10,355 bases of DNA from JBDRCU01 sp043821485 (GTDB lineage Bacteria; Patescibacteriota; Minisyncoccia; 2-02-FULL-40-12; IGHO2-01-FULL-4-A): positions 1 through 10,355 of the forward strand of contig JBDRCU010000051.1 of NCBI GenBank assembly GCA_043821485.1. The letters run 5' to 3'. Shown here piece after piece: positions 1-5,383 of this stretch. Below the pieces are notes generated by a model. The model searched no databases. It saw nothing but the letters and a program-made list of their open reading frames with translations, and was not told where the DNA came from. A program made the position numbers and the translations under genes. Every line of letters begins with the position of its first letter. Position 1 is the stretch's first letter.

Positions 1-215
1 TAGACAATGCGCCGATTGAATCCTTTTTCGGCCACATGAAAGACGAGCTGGATTACAAATCCTGCACATCTTTAGAAGAATTACGTTTGAGAATTGAAGA
101 ATATATGAGATACTACAATTACGAAAGAAAGCAGTGGACAAGGAACAAGATGGCTCCGATTGAGTACAGAGATCATCTTTTGGCTCAATCAGAGGGGCGG
201 GTGGTGTGTTCCTAA
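1..215 (+). CDS. IS3-family transposase (OrfB), C-terminal end, 5' truncated by window
   Basis: The open frame enters from the left edge (first full codon at 3) and ends at TAA 213-215, giving 71 residues. The visible part starts at the conserved DNAPIESFFGHMKDEL block of IS3/IS150-group transposases. The Glu in 'IESFF' is the last acid of the DDE catalytic triad that cuts and joins transposon ends. It is followed by the usual 'YYNYERKQW' stretch and the 'MAPIEYRDHLL' C-terminus. The first two catalytic aspartates and OrfA lie outside the window, so I cannot tell whether the element is intact. The visible frame has no internal stop and looks functional. The family call is secure; the exact group is not. 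Confidence 0.93.
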   Translation, partial: DNAPIESFFGHMKDELDYKSCTSLEELRLRIEEYMRYYNYERKQWTRNKMAPIEYRDHLLAQSEGRVVCS

Positions 216-216
216 A

Positions 217-242
217 GTGTCTACTAAATGGGGTACGGATCA
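217..242 (+). repeat. putative right terminal inverted repeat of the IS3-family element
   Basis: Directly after the transposase stop lies a 26-bp stretch ending in the dinucleotide CA (ending 'GGGGTACGGATCA'). IS3-family elements typically end in TG...CA, and the right end sits a few tens of bases past orfB. The left copy and the target duplication are outside the window, so the boundary at 242 is an inference. It is supported by the unrelated perfect hairpin that begins at exactly the next base. Confidence 0.5.
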
Positions 243-289
243 ATGTAATGATTATTGTAGCCCTGAAGGGGTTACAATAATCATTACAT
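243..289. repeat. 47-nt perfect inverted repeat (hairpin) abutting the IS end
   Basis: Arms 243-259 (ATGTAATGATTATTGTA) and 273-289 (its exact reverse complement) give 17 perfect pairs. A G-T wobble (260/272) and three G-C pairs (261-263 with 269-271) extend the stem, leaving only a few bases of loop. No T-tract follows, so it is not a canonical Rho-independent terminator. It may be an insertion target for the IS, a processing hairpin for the RNA-like element at 302-429, or a separate mobile repeat. The structure is certain; its role is unknown. Confidence 0.8.
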
Positions 290-301
290 CTCATAGGTCT
301 T

Positions 302-429
302 GTGGGATTCGAAGGGTATCGAGAAAACGTGAACTGCTTCACGTTTTCGAGAACCCCGGCTCTGGAGGAGGAGCGAGACTTGTGCTAGTGAAACGAGCAC
401 GTCGAGCGACGGAGGAAGAGGAATCCCAC
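302..429 (+). ncRNA. candidate branched structured RNA of unknown class
   Basis: A closing helix of nine perfect pairs (GTGGGATTC 302-310 with GAATCCCAC 421-429) encloses two long hairpins. The first has GGGT 314-317 with ACCC 353-356, then T319-A352 and C320-G351, then CGAG/CGAG (320-323 with 348-351), which makes tandem sheared G-A pairs. It continues as an 11-bp helix 323-333 with 338-348 and a CTGC loop. The second also has CGAG/CGAG (374-377 with 403-406), then AC/GT, a TT bulge and GTGCT/AGCAC (382-386 with 396-400). Tandem G-A pairs form only on the plus strand, which points to a plus-strand RNA. The connecting segments are purine-rich. Overlapping short reading frames encode nothing recognisable. 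I do not recognise an Rfam class; it could also be an interspersed repeat acting as DNA. Confidence 0.45.
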
Positions 430-459
430 CTTAGCCAACATTATTAAGTTTTATCGAAT

Positions 460-477
460 ATAACCCAGATGGGTTAT
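460..477 (+). other. short hairpin overlapping the protease start
   Basis: ATAACCCA (460-467) pairs with TGGGTTAT (470-477). The ATG at 469 lies in the turn of this hairpin, and the next in-frame ATG (484) lies just after it. There is no T-tract, so it is a poor terminator. It could mark the 3' boundary of the upstream RNA-like element or affect translation of the protease. Confidence 0.4.
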
Positions 478-1203
478 TCAAAAATGTTTGTAAAAGCAAT
501 AAAAATTTCGAAAAAATCAATGTTCCCAATATTCCGCTGGAGACAACAAGGTAACCAAGCCGAGATCGGTGTAGCGGGCACCGGATTTTTCGTTAATTCC
601 AACGGGTATTTTATATCTGTTGCGCATGCGTTTGACAACGCAGACCAGAATACTGAATTCCTTTTTATAGGACGGCTGCCGGAACAGATTCAAAAACCTA
701 GATTACAAATTGAAGAGATTGCAAGGGATAATAGCTTGGATATTCTGATTGGAAAAGTCAATATAAAAAGTTCGCAATATTTTTACCTTTCAAAAAATGT
801 TCCCGAGGAAGGCCGGTCTGTTTGTATTAGTGGCTACCCCTTGGCAGAAATATCACAAAATGCTCAGGGTGGTCTAAATTTAGGAGGAGTCAGAAGGTAC
901 TTTCAACCGTCGTTTGTATTGGATAAAATTGTTGCAAATAGCGACAATGGTATGGGGGTTATTAGAAAACATGATGGATTTTTAGTTCGAGATGTCGGAC
1001 TATTCGGAATGAGCGGGGGCCCTGTTTTTGATAAAGATGGTATTGTTGTAGGCGTACAAGCGTCAGTTACACAACCTCGAGTAAGCAAAAGCTCTTCTGG
1101 AAGAGAGATATCAGTCGAAAACGCAATCGCAATCAGTAGTAAATTGTTTATAGACTTACTAAAGGAAAACAATGTCCGCTTTAATTTATTGGGTAGACTT
1201 TAG
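469..1203 (+). CDS. trypsin-like serine protease (Trypsin_2/S1-type), cytosolic
   Basis: This 244-residue protein carries the full chymotrypsin-fold triad. His53 is in 'ISVAHAF', after the typical 'GTGFFVNSNGY' strand. Asp91 is in 'NSLDILIGKV'. Ser182 is in 'GMSGGPVFD', where Met replaces the usual Asn before the serine. 'GIVVGVQAS' after the serine is the expected strand. There is no signal peptide, membrane segment or PDZ domain, unlike HtrA/DegP, so it is a stand-alone protease domain, probably cytoplasmic. Such lone trypsin-like domains occur in housekeeping and defence contexts; the substrate cannot be told. Neither ATG 469 nor ATG 484 (residue 6) has a convincing ribosome-binding site, so the start may be 484. 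It lies in an accessory stretch between an IS and a GC-rich island, followed after 122 nt by a small membrane protein on the same strand. Confidence 0.85.
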   Translation: MGYSKMFVKAIKISKKSMFPIFRWRQQGNQAEIGVAGTGFFVNSNGYFISVAHAFDNADQNTEFLFIGRLPEQIQKPRLQIEEIARDNSLDILIGKVNIKSSQYFYLSKNVPEEGRSVCISGYPLAEISQNAQGGLNLGGVRRYFQPSFVLDKIVANSDNGMGVIRKHDGFLVRDVGLFGMSGGPVFDKDGIVVGVQASVTQPRVSKSSSGREISVENAIAISSKLFIDLLKENNVRFNLLGRL

Positions 1204-1220
1204 CTCAAGACACATGAACT

Positions 1221-1252
1221 TCAAATTCGCCCCTGGAACGATAGCTCAAAAA
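1221..1252 (+). repeat. post-stop repeat motif, copy 1
   Basis: This 32-bp stretch begins 18 nt after the protease stop. It matches 1778-1809 at 25 of 32 positions without gaps, around a shared core CCCTGGAA, and both end in a run of A. Its function is unknown. It could be a degenerate cassette boundary, a recombination site or a 3'-end signal. A short direct repeat TAGCTCAA also occurs at 1201-1208 and 1242-1249. Confidence 0.4.
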
Positions 1253-1325
1253 CCCTTATACTGCTTGTATATACTAAGTACTGAACCCAAATAGCCCGCA
1301 TTAAAAAATTATCAAATAAACCAAT

Positions 1326-1757
1326 ATGTCAAATCTTTGGCAAACAATCGTAATAGGATTTATTTCAGGTGGAATCGGGGTCACTATCATTGGAACCTTG
1401 CTGAATAATCACTTTACAAAAAAACTAGAAAATGATTCTTTGCAAAAAATTCAAGCCGCAAAAATCGCAACATTCTTGGCGAAATGGGCAAAATACAATG
1501 CAAAAGAAAAAGAAATCTTAAATGAGCGTGAACTCTATGATTACTACGAAGAATTAACTAAAATGTCCTACGAACTCTCTTTATGGATAAAGGATGAGCA
1601 ACTTTTGATAAAAATTATGGATCGATTAATGCTCAAAGGTAGTGCCCCGCAGCCAAAAGAATTACTGATCGAAATACGAGAATTGATACTAGGCAAAAAA
1701 TCAAAAGAGTTAGCGGCTAAACATTTGGCAAGTTGGGAGCTTAAAGATGATGAATAG
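1326..1757 (+). CDS. small membrane-anchored helical protein, unknown function
   Basis: This is a 143-residue protein. Residues about 7-26 form one hydrophobic, glycine-containing segment (IVIGFISGGIGVTIIGTLL). The rest is charged and predicted helical, with aromatic residues near 71-88 (YDYYEEL, YELSLWIKD) and an 'LLIEIRELILGKK' helix near 113-125. This suggests an N-terminal membrane anchor with a cytosolic helical bundle. I do not recognise a named family, although similar small anchored proteins are widespread as hypothetical genes in mobile regions. There is no clear ribosome-binding site before ATG 1326, and a TATACT at 1270-1275 could be a -10 element without a good -35. Its place directly after the protease, with a related post-stop motif, suggests that both arrived the same way. 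A functional link is only a guess. Confidence 0.65.
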   Translation: MSNLWQTIVIGFISGGIGVTIIGTLLNNHFTKKLENDSLQKIQAAKIATFLAKWAKYNAKEKEILNERELYDYYEELTKMSYELSLWIKDEQLLIKIMDRLMLKGSAPQPKELLIEIRELILGKKSKELAAKHLASWELKDDE

Positions 1758-1777
1758 ATATCCCCAATCCACAAGCC

Positions 1778-1809
1778 TGAAATTCATCCCTGGAAGGATT
1801 TCTTAAAAA
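1778..1809 (+). repeat. post-stop repeat motif, copy 2
   Basis: This copy lies 21 nt after the stop of the small membrane protein and is related to 1221-1252 (25 of 32 identical). Here the sequence can form an imperfect hairpin: GAAATTC pairs with GGATTTC through A-T, G-C and one wobble pair. An A9 run follows (1805-1813). I see no gene in the rest of 1758-1862. Confidence 0.4.
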
Positions 1810-1862
1810 AAAATTCGTATTTCACTACAAATTTTGCAACAATCCTCTTTGAATCTATCTTC

Positions 1863-2066
1863 TTAGAATCCCCCCTCCATAATCTTCAATCCTGCTAGGC
1901 TAGAAGTAGTCGTACTGGACATATCTGACATCCGGACTGAAATAATACTTTGCTCATGATCATAAAAGAATCCACCTGCAGGCAAATCAGGCTCCTTAAA
2001 TGGGATCTCTTTCAGAGAAACTAAAATATTAATCATACAGAGAATAATCAATGTTTCCTTTTTCAT
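1863..2066 (-). CDS. possible small secreted or membrane peptide, weak call
   Basis: This 67-residue frame starts MKKETLIILCMINILVSL, a lysine-led hydrophobic stretch like a signal peptide. It is followed by an unremarkable polar region ending 'GLKIMEGGF'. The frame could start at GTG 2072, with GAG a few bases upstream, but no strong ribosome-binding site or promoter is visible. I recognise no family. The surroundings are intergenic and the ORF is short, so it may be chance. It is kept because nothing else explains this 210-bp stretch and the N-terminus is plausible. Confidence 0.27.
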   Translation of the reverse strand: MKKETLIILCMINILVSLKEIPFKEPDLPAGGFFYDHEQSIISVRMSDMSSTTTSSLAGLKIMEGGF

Positions 2067-2161
2067 GATCACATATTCTCATTATTACGATATGAAATCA
2101 AGCTCATACGCCTAAAGATCCCACCTCCTTCGCCCACTGATAATAACGAGTCTTCAACACC

Positions 2162-2190
2162 TTGACAAAAAATGGCTATACTTGTAGGGT
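2162..2190 (+). promoter_or_regulatory. putative sigma-70-type promoter for the cysteine-rich lipoprotein gene
   Basis: A perfect -35 TTGACA (2162-2167) is followed after 17 bp by TAGGGT (2185-2190), a weak -10. TATACT at 2177-2182 is a better -10 sequence but is only 9 bp from the -35. Transcription would start near 2197, just before the structured leader. The element lies at the border between the AT-rich left flank and the GC-rich island. Confidence 0.45.
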
Positions 2191-2201
2191 AACGACAAGT
2201 A

Positions 2202-2259
2202 CTAGGAGCTTGGAGCTCCTAGGTCGACACGGGCTGCAATGCCCAGAGAGGAGGTCGAC
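2202..2259 (+). promoter_or_regulatory. structured 5' leader with the ribosome-binding site inside a closed stem
   Basis: CTAGGAGCT (2202-2210) pairs perfectly with AGCTCCTAG (2214-2222) over a 3-nt loop. Directly next, two copies of the self-complementary GTCGAC (2223-2228 and 2254-2259) can pair. They enclose a GGGC/GCCC hairpin (2231-2234 with 2241-2244) and the purine-rich Shine-Dalgarno GAGAGGAGG (2246-2254). The ATG follows at 2260. The two GTCGAC copies are part of a 9-bp direct repeat AGGTCGACA (2221-2229 and 2252-2260). The layout fits translational control or transcript stabilisation, but no known riboswitch is recognised. Confidence 0.5.
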
Positions 2260-2778
2260 ATGATCCGGAATCGGACCCTGAAACGTGCGACTCTCAGTGT
2301 TTTCGTCGTCATCGTCTGCATGGGCGCATCCTGTCCCGTGCCGGATGAACCGGTAGATGCTAAGTGTTGCTTCATCGATGGAGACATCTTCCCGGCCAAC
2401 AGCGAGGCAGAGTGCAAATTCGTCGGAGGAGAGGTCGGAGACTGCGCCTCGAACCTCGTGCTTCCGTACGTTTGGCACTTCCTCCGGCAATCCGCTCCTG
2501 CAACGATCAATTTCGAGCAGGGTGATGCGTTGCCCGACGGCACGCATAGGTTTGCGGTGACCATCACGCCGAAGACTGGCGAACCGTTCAGTCTGACCAT
2601 GCACGGCAACTGGGACTACAGCAATGGACAAACATTCATCGCCAAGCGCATCGGGATCAGCGAAAAGCAGCTCCAGGAAGCCACAAACGGCATCAACAAG
2701 CTCTATCCATACATCAAGAGCGGCGTGGAGTACATCGAGGAGAACCGCATCCGGACAGACGCGGATCAACCGGACTAG
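2260..2778 (+). CDS. small cysteine-rich probable lipoprotein, unknown function, foreign composition
   Basis: The start at 2260 is set by GGAGG five bases upstream; an in-frame ATG at 2239 sits in a leader hairpin and lacks a site. The 172-residue product begins MIRNRTLKRATLSVFVVIVC, a secretion signal, with 'MGASC' (Cys25) as a weak lipobox. Then come Cys36-Cys37, Cys52 and Cys62 in the arrangement CC-x14-C-x9-C, with 'EAEC...GGEVGDC'. This resembles the small disulfide-rich segments common in secreted proteins of Planctomycetota and some other GC-rich bacteria. Residues 80-170 hold a strand-rich stretch (HRFAVTITPKTGEPFSLTMHG) and a helical tail. Codons end mostly in G or C, and 37 of 60 bases at 2401-2460 are G+C, against 21 of 60 at 4021-4080. 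It is probably an exported, surface-anchored protein acquired by transfer, or an assembly join. I do not know its function. Confidence 0.72.
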   Translation: MIRNRTLKRATLSVFVVIVCMGASCPVPDEPVDAKCCFIDGDIFPANSEAECKFVGGEVGDCASNLVLPYVWHFLRQSAPATINFEQGDALPDGTHRFAVTITPKTGEPFSLTMHGNWDYSNGQTFIAKRIGISEKQLQEATNGINKLYPYIKSGVEYIEENRIRTDADQPD

Positions 2779-2826
2779 AGCGGCTCTTCCGAGAACTCCA
2801 ATGGTGCCCCAAGCTCCCAAGATGGG

Positions 2827-2851
2827 CCCGGGCGGAACTCTTCCGCCTGGG
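2827..2851 (+). terminator. GC-rich terminator-like hairpin after the lipoprotein gene
   Basis: CCCGGGCGGA (2827-2836) pairs with TCCGCCTGGG (2842-2851) with one G-T wobble, over the five-base loop ACTCT. The following bases (TCCTCTCCC) are pyrimidine-rich but not a T-run, as is common in GC-rich genomes. It is a plausible native terminator of the foreign gene. Confidence 0.5.
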
Positions 2852-2877
2852 TCCTCTCCCTAACTCCCCCCAGTCAC

Positions 2878-2903
2878 ATAACGGCCTCCCTGCCGTTATT
2901 TTT
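2878..2903 (+). terminator. Rho-independent terminator
   Basis: ATAACGGC (2878-2885) pairs perfectly with GCCGTTAT (2892-2899) over the loop CTCCCT, followed by TTTTT (2899-2903). It is canonical in form and separates the GC-rich island from the vWA gene that starts only a few bases later. Confidence 0.75.
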
Positions 2904-2911
2904 AATATATA

Positions 2912-4756
2912 ATGGATAACTCTAATAATATGAAAACAAAAATATTGGCTCTTGGAGTCTTGGTTTTGGCATTGATCGTTATATTCATAGTACCTGATAT
3001 TCTGGATCCTGACGATCCAAATCCGACCCCTACACCCCCTATTGATATCAGTTTTGGCGATAGGGTTGATGACTGGGAATATGAAGCTGGATCTGGTGGA
3101 GACTATGGTAGCGGATATGGTGGCCGTGGAGGCGGAGGTGGTATTTTTGCCTCTAATCAGAAAATTGGTGCGCCTATACCGGCTGTGGATGCCAGTATGG
3201 GAATGGGTTCAAATGAAAGCATTGGCTTCTCAGTTGGTGGAGCTAAAGATATTAATAATTTTAGAGAAAATATTAAAAATGATTATCTGCCATTGCCAAC
3301 GGATATCACTTATGAAGGGCTCTTTTATGACTATTACTTTGACACAGGGCAGGAGGATGAATGCGATGAATTGTTTTGTCCTTCATACAGTTATGCAGTA
3401 ACTGCTGATCCCCTATCAGAGGATGATGAATACTATCTTGCAGTAGGATTAAATTCCGGAATCAAGGAAAGTGATTTTGAACGCAAAAGACTTAATCTAA
3501 TCATTGTGCTTGATATTTCCGGATCAATGAGCTCGCCATTCGATAAATATTACTACGATCAATTTGGCAACTATATTGAAACCCCAGCATATGAAGAAAG
3601 CAATAAGACAAAGATGGAAGTTGCTACAGAATCAATTGTAGGATTGTTAGGACATCTTAATGATGATGATAAATTTGGAATGGTCCTATTTGATGACGGC
3701 GCATACATGGCAAAACAATTAGGATATATCGGCGAAACAGACATGGATAGCCTTGAAGATCACATATTAGATCTTATGCCTCAAGGAGGAACATATATGT
3801 CTTCCGGAATGGAAATGGCCACAGATATGCTTGATGAATACCACAAGGTAGATCAATCAATATATGAAAACAGAATCATATTCCTTACAGATGCTCAGCC
3901 AAACATTGGCGAACTAAGTGAAGACGGTCTTCTTAGAATGATGGATGACAATAGTAACGACAATGTACACACAACATTCATCGGAATCGGAGTTGACTTC
4001 AATACAGAACTTATAGAATCAATAACTAAAACACGCGGTGCAAACTATTACTCTGTTCATTCATCTCGGGACTTTAAAAAAAGAATGGATGATGAATTTG
4101 AGTACATGGTTACGCCTCTGGTATTTGATTTAAAACTTGAACTCGATTCAGGAGGATACAGGATAGACAACGTATATGGCTCACCAGAAGCAGACAAGGC
4201 AACAGGTAGGATTATGTACGTTAATACGCTATTCCCCTCTTCCAGTGAAGATGGAGAGACAAAAGGCGGCATAGTGCTTATCAAGCTTCTCAGAACGCGC
4301 TCTGATGCTGATATGGAGCTTACTGTCAGCTATGAAGACCGAGAAGGACGGGAATACGAGAATACTCAAGAAATTATATTAGGTGGCAGCAATGAACATT
4401 TTGACAATGATGGAATCAGAAAAGCAGTATTACTGTCACGATATGCAGACTTAATGAAAAACTGGACATTCGATGAAAGAAACCATTACGACAAGCCCAT
4501 ACCAATGCCTTTGATTGGCTATGACGATGGCATAATAGCCCCTGAGCCATGTTTAATCCGTGAAGTGCCATCATGCCCCCCATACCCTCAACTTGGAAGA
4601 TGGGAGCGTGAATCAGTCGCATTAAGGATAGACTCGCACTACAAAGATATCTTTGAAGATTTCGCTGAATACTTTGAAGACGAGATGAAAGAGATCAATG
4701 ATCGAGATCTTAACCAAGAACTAGATATACTTAAATACTTGATTGATTATCGCTAA
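2912..4756 (+). CDS. YfbK-like von Willebrand factor A domain surface protein
   Basis: The protein has 614 residues. A membrane segment (about 8-27) is followed by an acidic/proline linker and a glycine-rich stretch (60-77), so the body is probably outside the cell on an uncleaved anchor. Residues about 103-190 match the N-terminal region of the YfbK family (GGAKDINNFREN..., 'YYLAVGL'). The vWA domain (about 194-400) has a complete metal-ion-dependent adhesion site: Asp201-x-Ser203-x-Ser205 in 'LDISGSM', Thr294 in 'GGTY', and Asp327 in 'LTDAQPN'. It should bind Mg2+ or Mn2+ and a protein ligand. The C-terminal part includes 'GIRKAVLLSRYADLMKNW' (501-518), typical of the family's tail. Cys151/156 and Cys547/555 may form disulfides. 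Neither ATG 2912 nor ATG 2930 (residue 7) has a ribosome-binding site. A TATAAT at 2908-2913 overlaps the first ATG, so 2930 with a very short leader is possible. The ligand is unknown. Confidence 0.88.
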   Translation: MDNSNNMKTKILALGVLVLALIVIFIVPDILDPDDPNPTPTPPIDISFGDRVDDWEYEAGSGGDYGSGYGGRGGGGGIFASNQKIGAPIPAVDASMGMGSNESIGFSVGGAKDINNFRENIKNDYLPLPTDITYEGLFYDYYFDTGQEDECDELFCPSYSYAVTADPLSEDDEYYLAVGLNSGIKESDFERKRLNLIIVLDISGSMSSPFDKYYYDQFGNYIETPAYEESNKTKMEVATESIVGLLGHLNDDDKFGMVLFDDGAYMAKQLGYIGETDMDSLEDHILDLMPQGGTYMSSGMEMATDMLDEYHKVDQSIYENRIIFLTDAQPNIGELSEDGLLRMMDDNSNDNVHTTFIGIGVDFNTELIESITKTRGANYYSVHSSRDFKKRMDDEFEYMVTPLVFDLKLELDSGGYRIDNVYGSPEADKATGRIMYVNTLFPSSSEDGETKGGIVLIKLLRTRSDADMELTVSYEDREGREYENTQEIILGGSNEHFDNDGIRKAVLLSRYADLMKNWTFDERNHYDKPIPMPLIGYDDGIIAPEPCLIREVPSCPPYPQLGRWERESVALRIDSHYKDIFEDFAEYFEDEMKEINDRDLNQELDILKYLIDYR

Positions 4757-4788
4757 AAAGTGCAGACCGAAGCGTATGTATCTCCATA

Positions 4789-4816
4789 ACAAAACCGGCC
4801 TTACGGCCGGTTTTGT
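4789..4816. terminator. bidirectional Rho-independent terminator between convergent genes
   Basis: ACAAAACCGGCC (4789-4800) pairs perfectly with GGCCGGTTTTGT (4805-4816) over the loop TTAC. The T-run serves the plus-strand vWA gene. On the minus strand the A-rich left arm becomes a T-run for the pseudopilin. It lies 33 nt after the vWA stop and 19 nt after the pseudopilin stop. Confidence 0.92.
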
Positions 4817-4834
4817 ATTTAAGATTGCAGAAAT

Positions 4835-5284
4835 TTACTGAGTGAAGGATATGGTTGTTAATGCTGCATATGGTGCTGAAACTGTAATCTTTCCATTTGC
4901 TTCTTTTACAACGAAATATCCTGTTCCATTCGTGGCACAAACATCGCTGCATTCTGGATCCTGTGGCATTTCATCAAGATATGTACCGCTATCTGTTAAC
5001 ACAGCCAAATCAATCAATCCATCACAACTTGTTGCTCCTGTTGCACAAATCTCTGTATCAACTGCAGTAATAGTTACTGGAACAGCTCCCCTATTATCTA
5101 CGCTATATTCGCTTATCTTGCTCACAATCTGACTCGCATCTGCTGAACGATCTGTATCATTTGCTTTATCAAACTGTCTTCCAGGATTGATAGCAACGAT
5201 AACTACTGCCGCCAAAATCGCAATAATTCCTATTACGATCAGGACTTCTATAAGGGTAAACCCCTTATTGTTCATATTTCTCAT
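4835..5284 (-). CDS. type IV pilin-like protein (pseudopilin)
   Basis: The protein has 149 residues. A very short leader ends in the prepilin peptidase site MNNKG|FTLIEVL, with the conserved Glu at +5, followed by the hydrophobic helix 'IVIGIIAILAAVVIVAINP'. The next part ('GRQFDKANDTDRSAD') is characteristic of Patescibacteria pilins, where the pattern AINPxRQF recurs. The C-terminal domain has four cysteines ('EICATGATSC', 'ECSDVC') that could form two disulfides. Prepilin peptidase would clip it and an assembly ATPase would build it into a pilus or pseudopilus for attachment or DNA uptake. No pilus machinery gene lies in the window, so the locus is an orphan. The start could be 5284 or 5275 (MNNKG); neither has a ribosome-binding site. 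The minus-strand gap to the RND gene is 99 nt and contains a promoter-like site. Confidence 0.9.
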   Translation of the reverse strand: MRNMNNKGFTLIEVLIVIGIIAILAAVVIVAINPGRQFDKANDTDRSADASQIVSKISEYSVDNRGAVPVTITAVDTEICATGATSCDGLIDLAVLTDSGTYLDEMPQDPECSDVCATNGTGYFVVKEANGKITVSAPYAALTTISFTQ

Positions 5285-5366
5285 AATATATTTTTATGCT
5301 TAGGAGAATACGGATCTGCAAAGCAAATCTCGCTTACCCCGATAAAGCCTATATGATTATAGGGAT

Positions 5367-5375
5367 ATTATACCA
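5367..5375 (-). promoter_or_regulatory. extended -10 promoter for the pseudopilin gene
   Basis: On the minus strand the sequence reads TGGTATAAT, a perfect extended -10 element. A second TATAAT (5356-5361) lies just downstream. No good -35 is visible, which extended -10 promoters tolerate. The first element would give a leader of roughly 75 nt with no strong hairpin. Confidence 0.5.
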
Positions 5376-5383
5376 CTAAATTA

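Noticed and set aside
243..289. Rho-independent terminator for a gene disrupted by the IS
   Set aside because: There is no T-tract on the plus-strand side, so it is kept as an inverted repeat of unknown role.
160..447. 95-codon plus-strand frame across the IS end, hairpin and RNA-like region
   Set aside because: It overlaps the transposase end in another frame and reads straight through a perfect hairpin and the RNA helices. The product has no protein-like domain or ribosome-binding site.
2176..2820. 214-codon minus-strand frame in the GC-rich island
   Set aside because: Long antisense frames are common in GC-rich genes. The plus-strand gene has a strong ribosome-binding site, a signal peptide and a cysteine pattern, while this frame has none of these.
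5285..5383. Cyclic-di-GMP riboswitch in the pseudopilin leader
   Set aside because: The leader is AT-rich with only short weak pairings and lacks the conserved core motifs.
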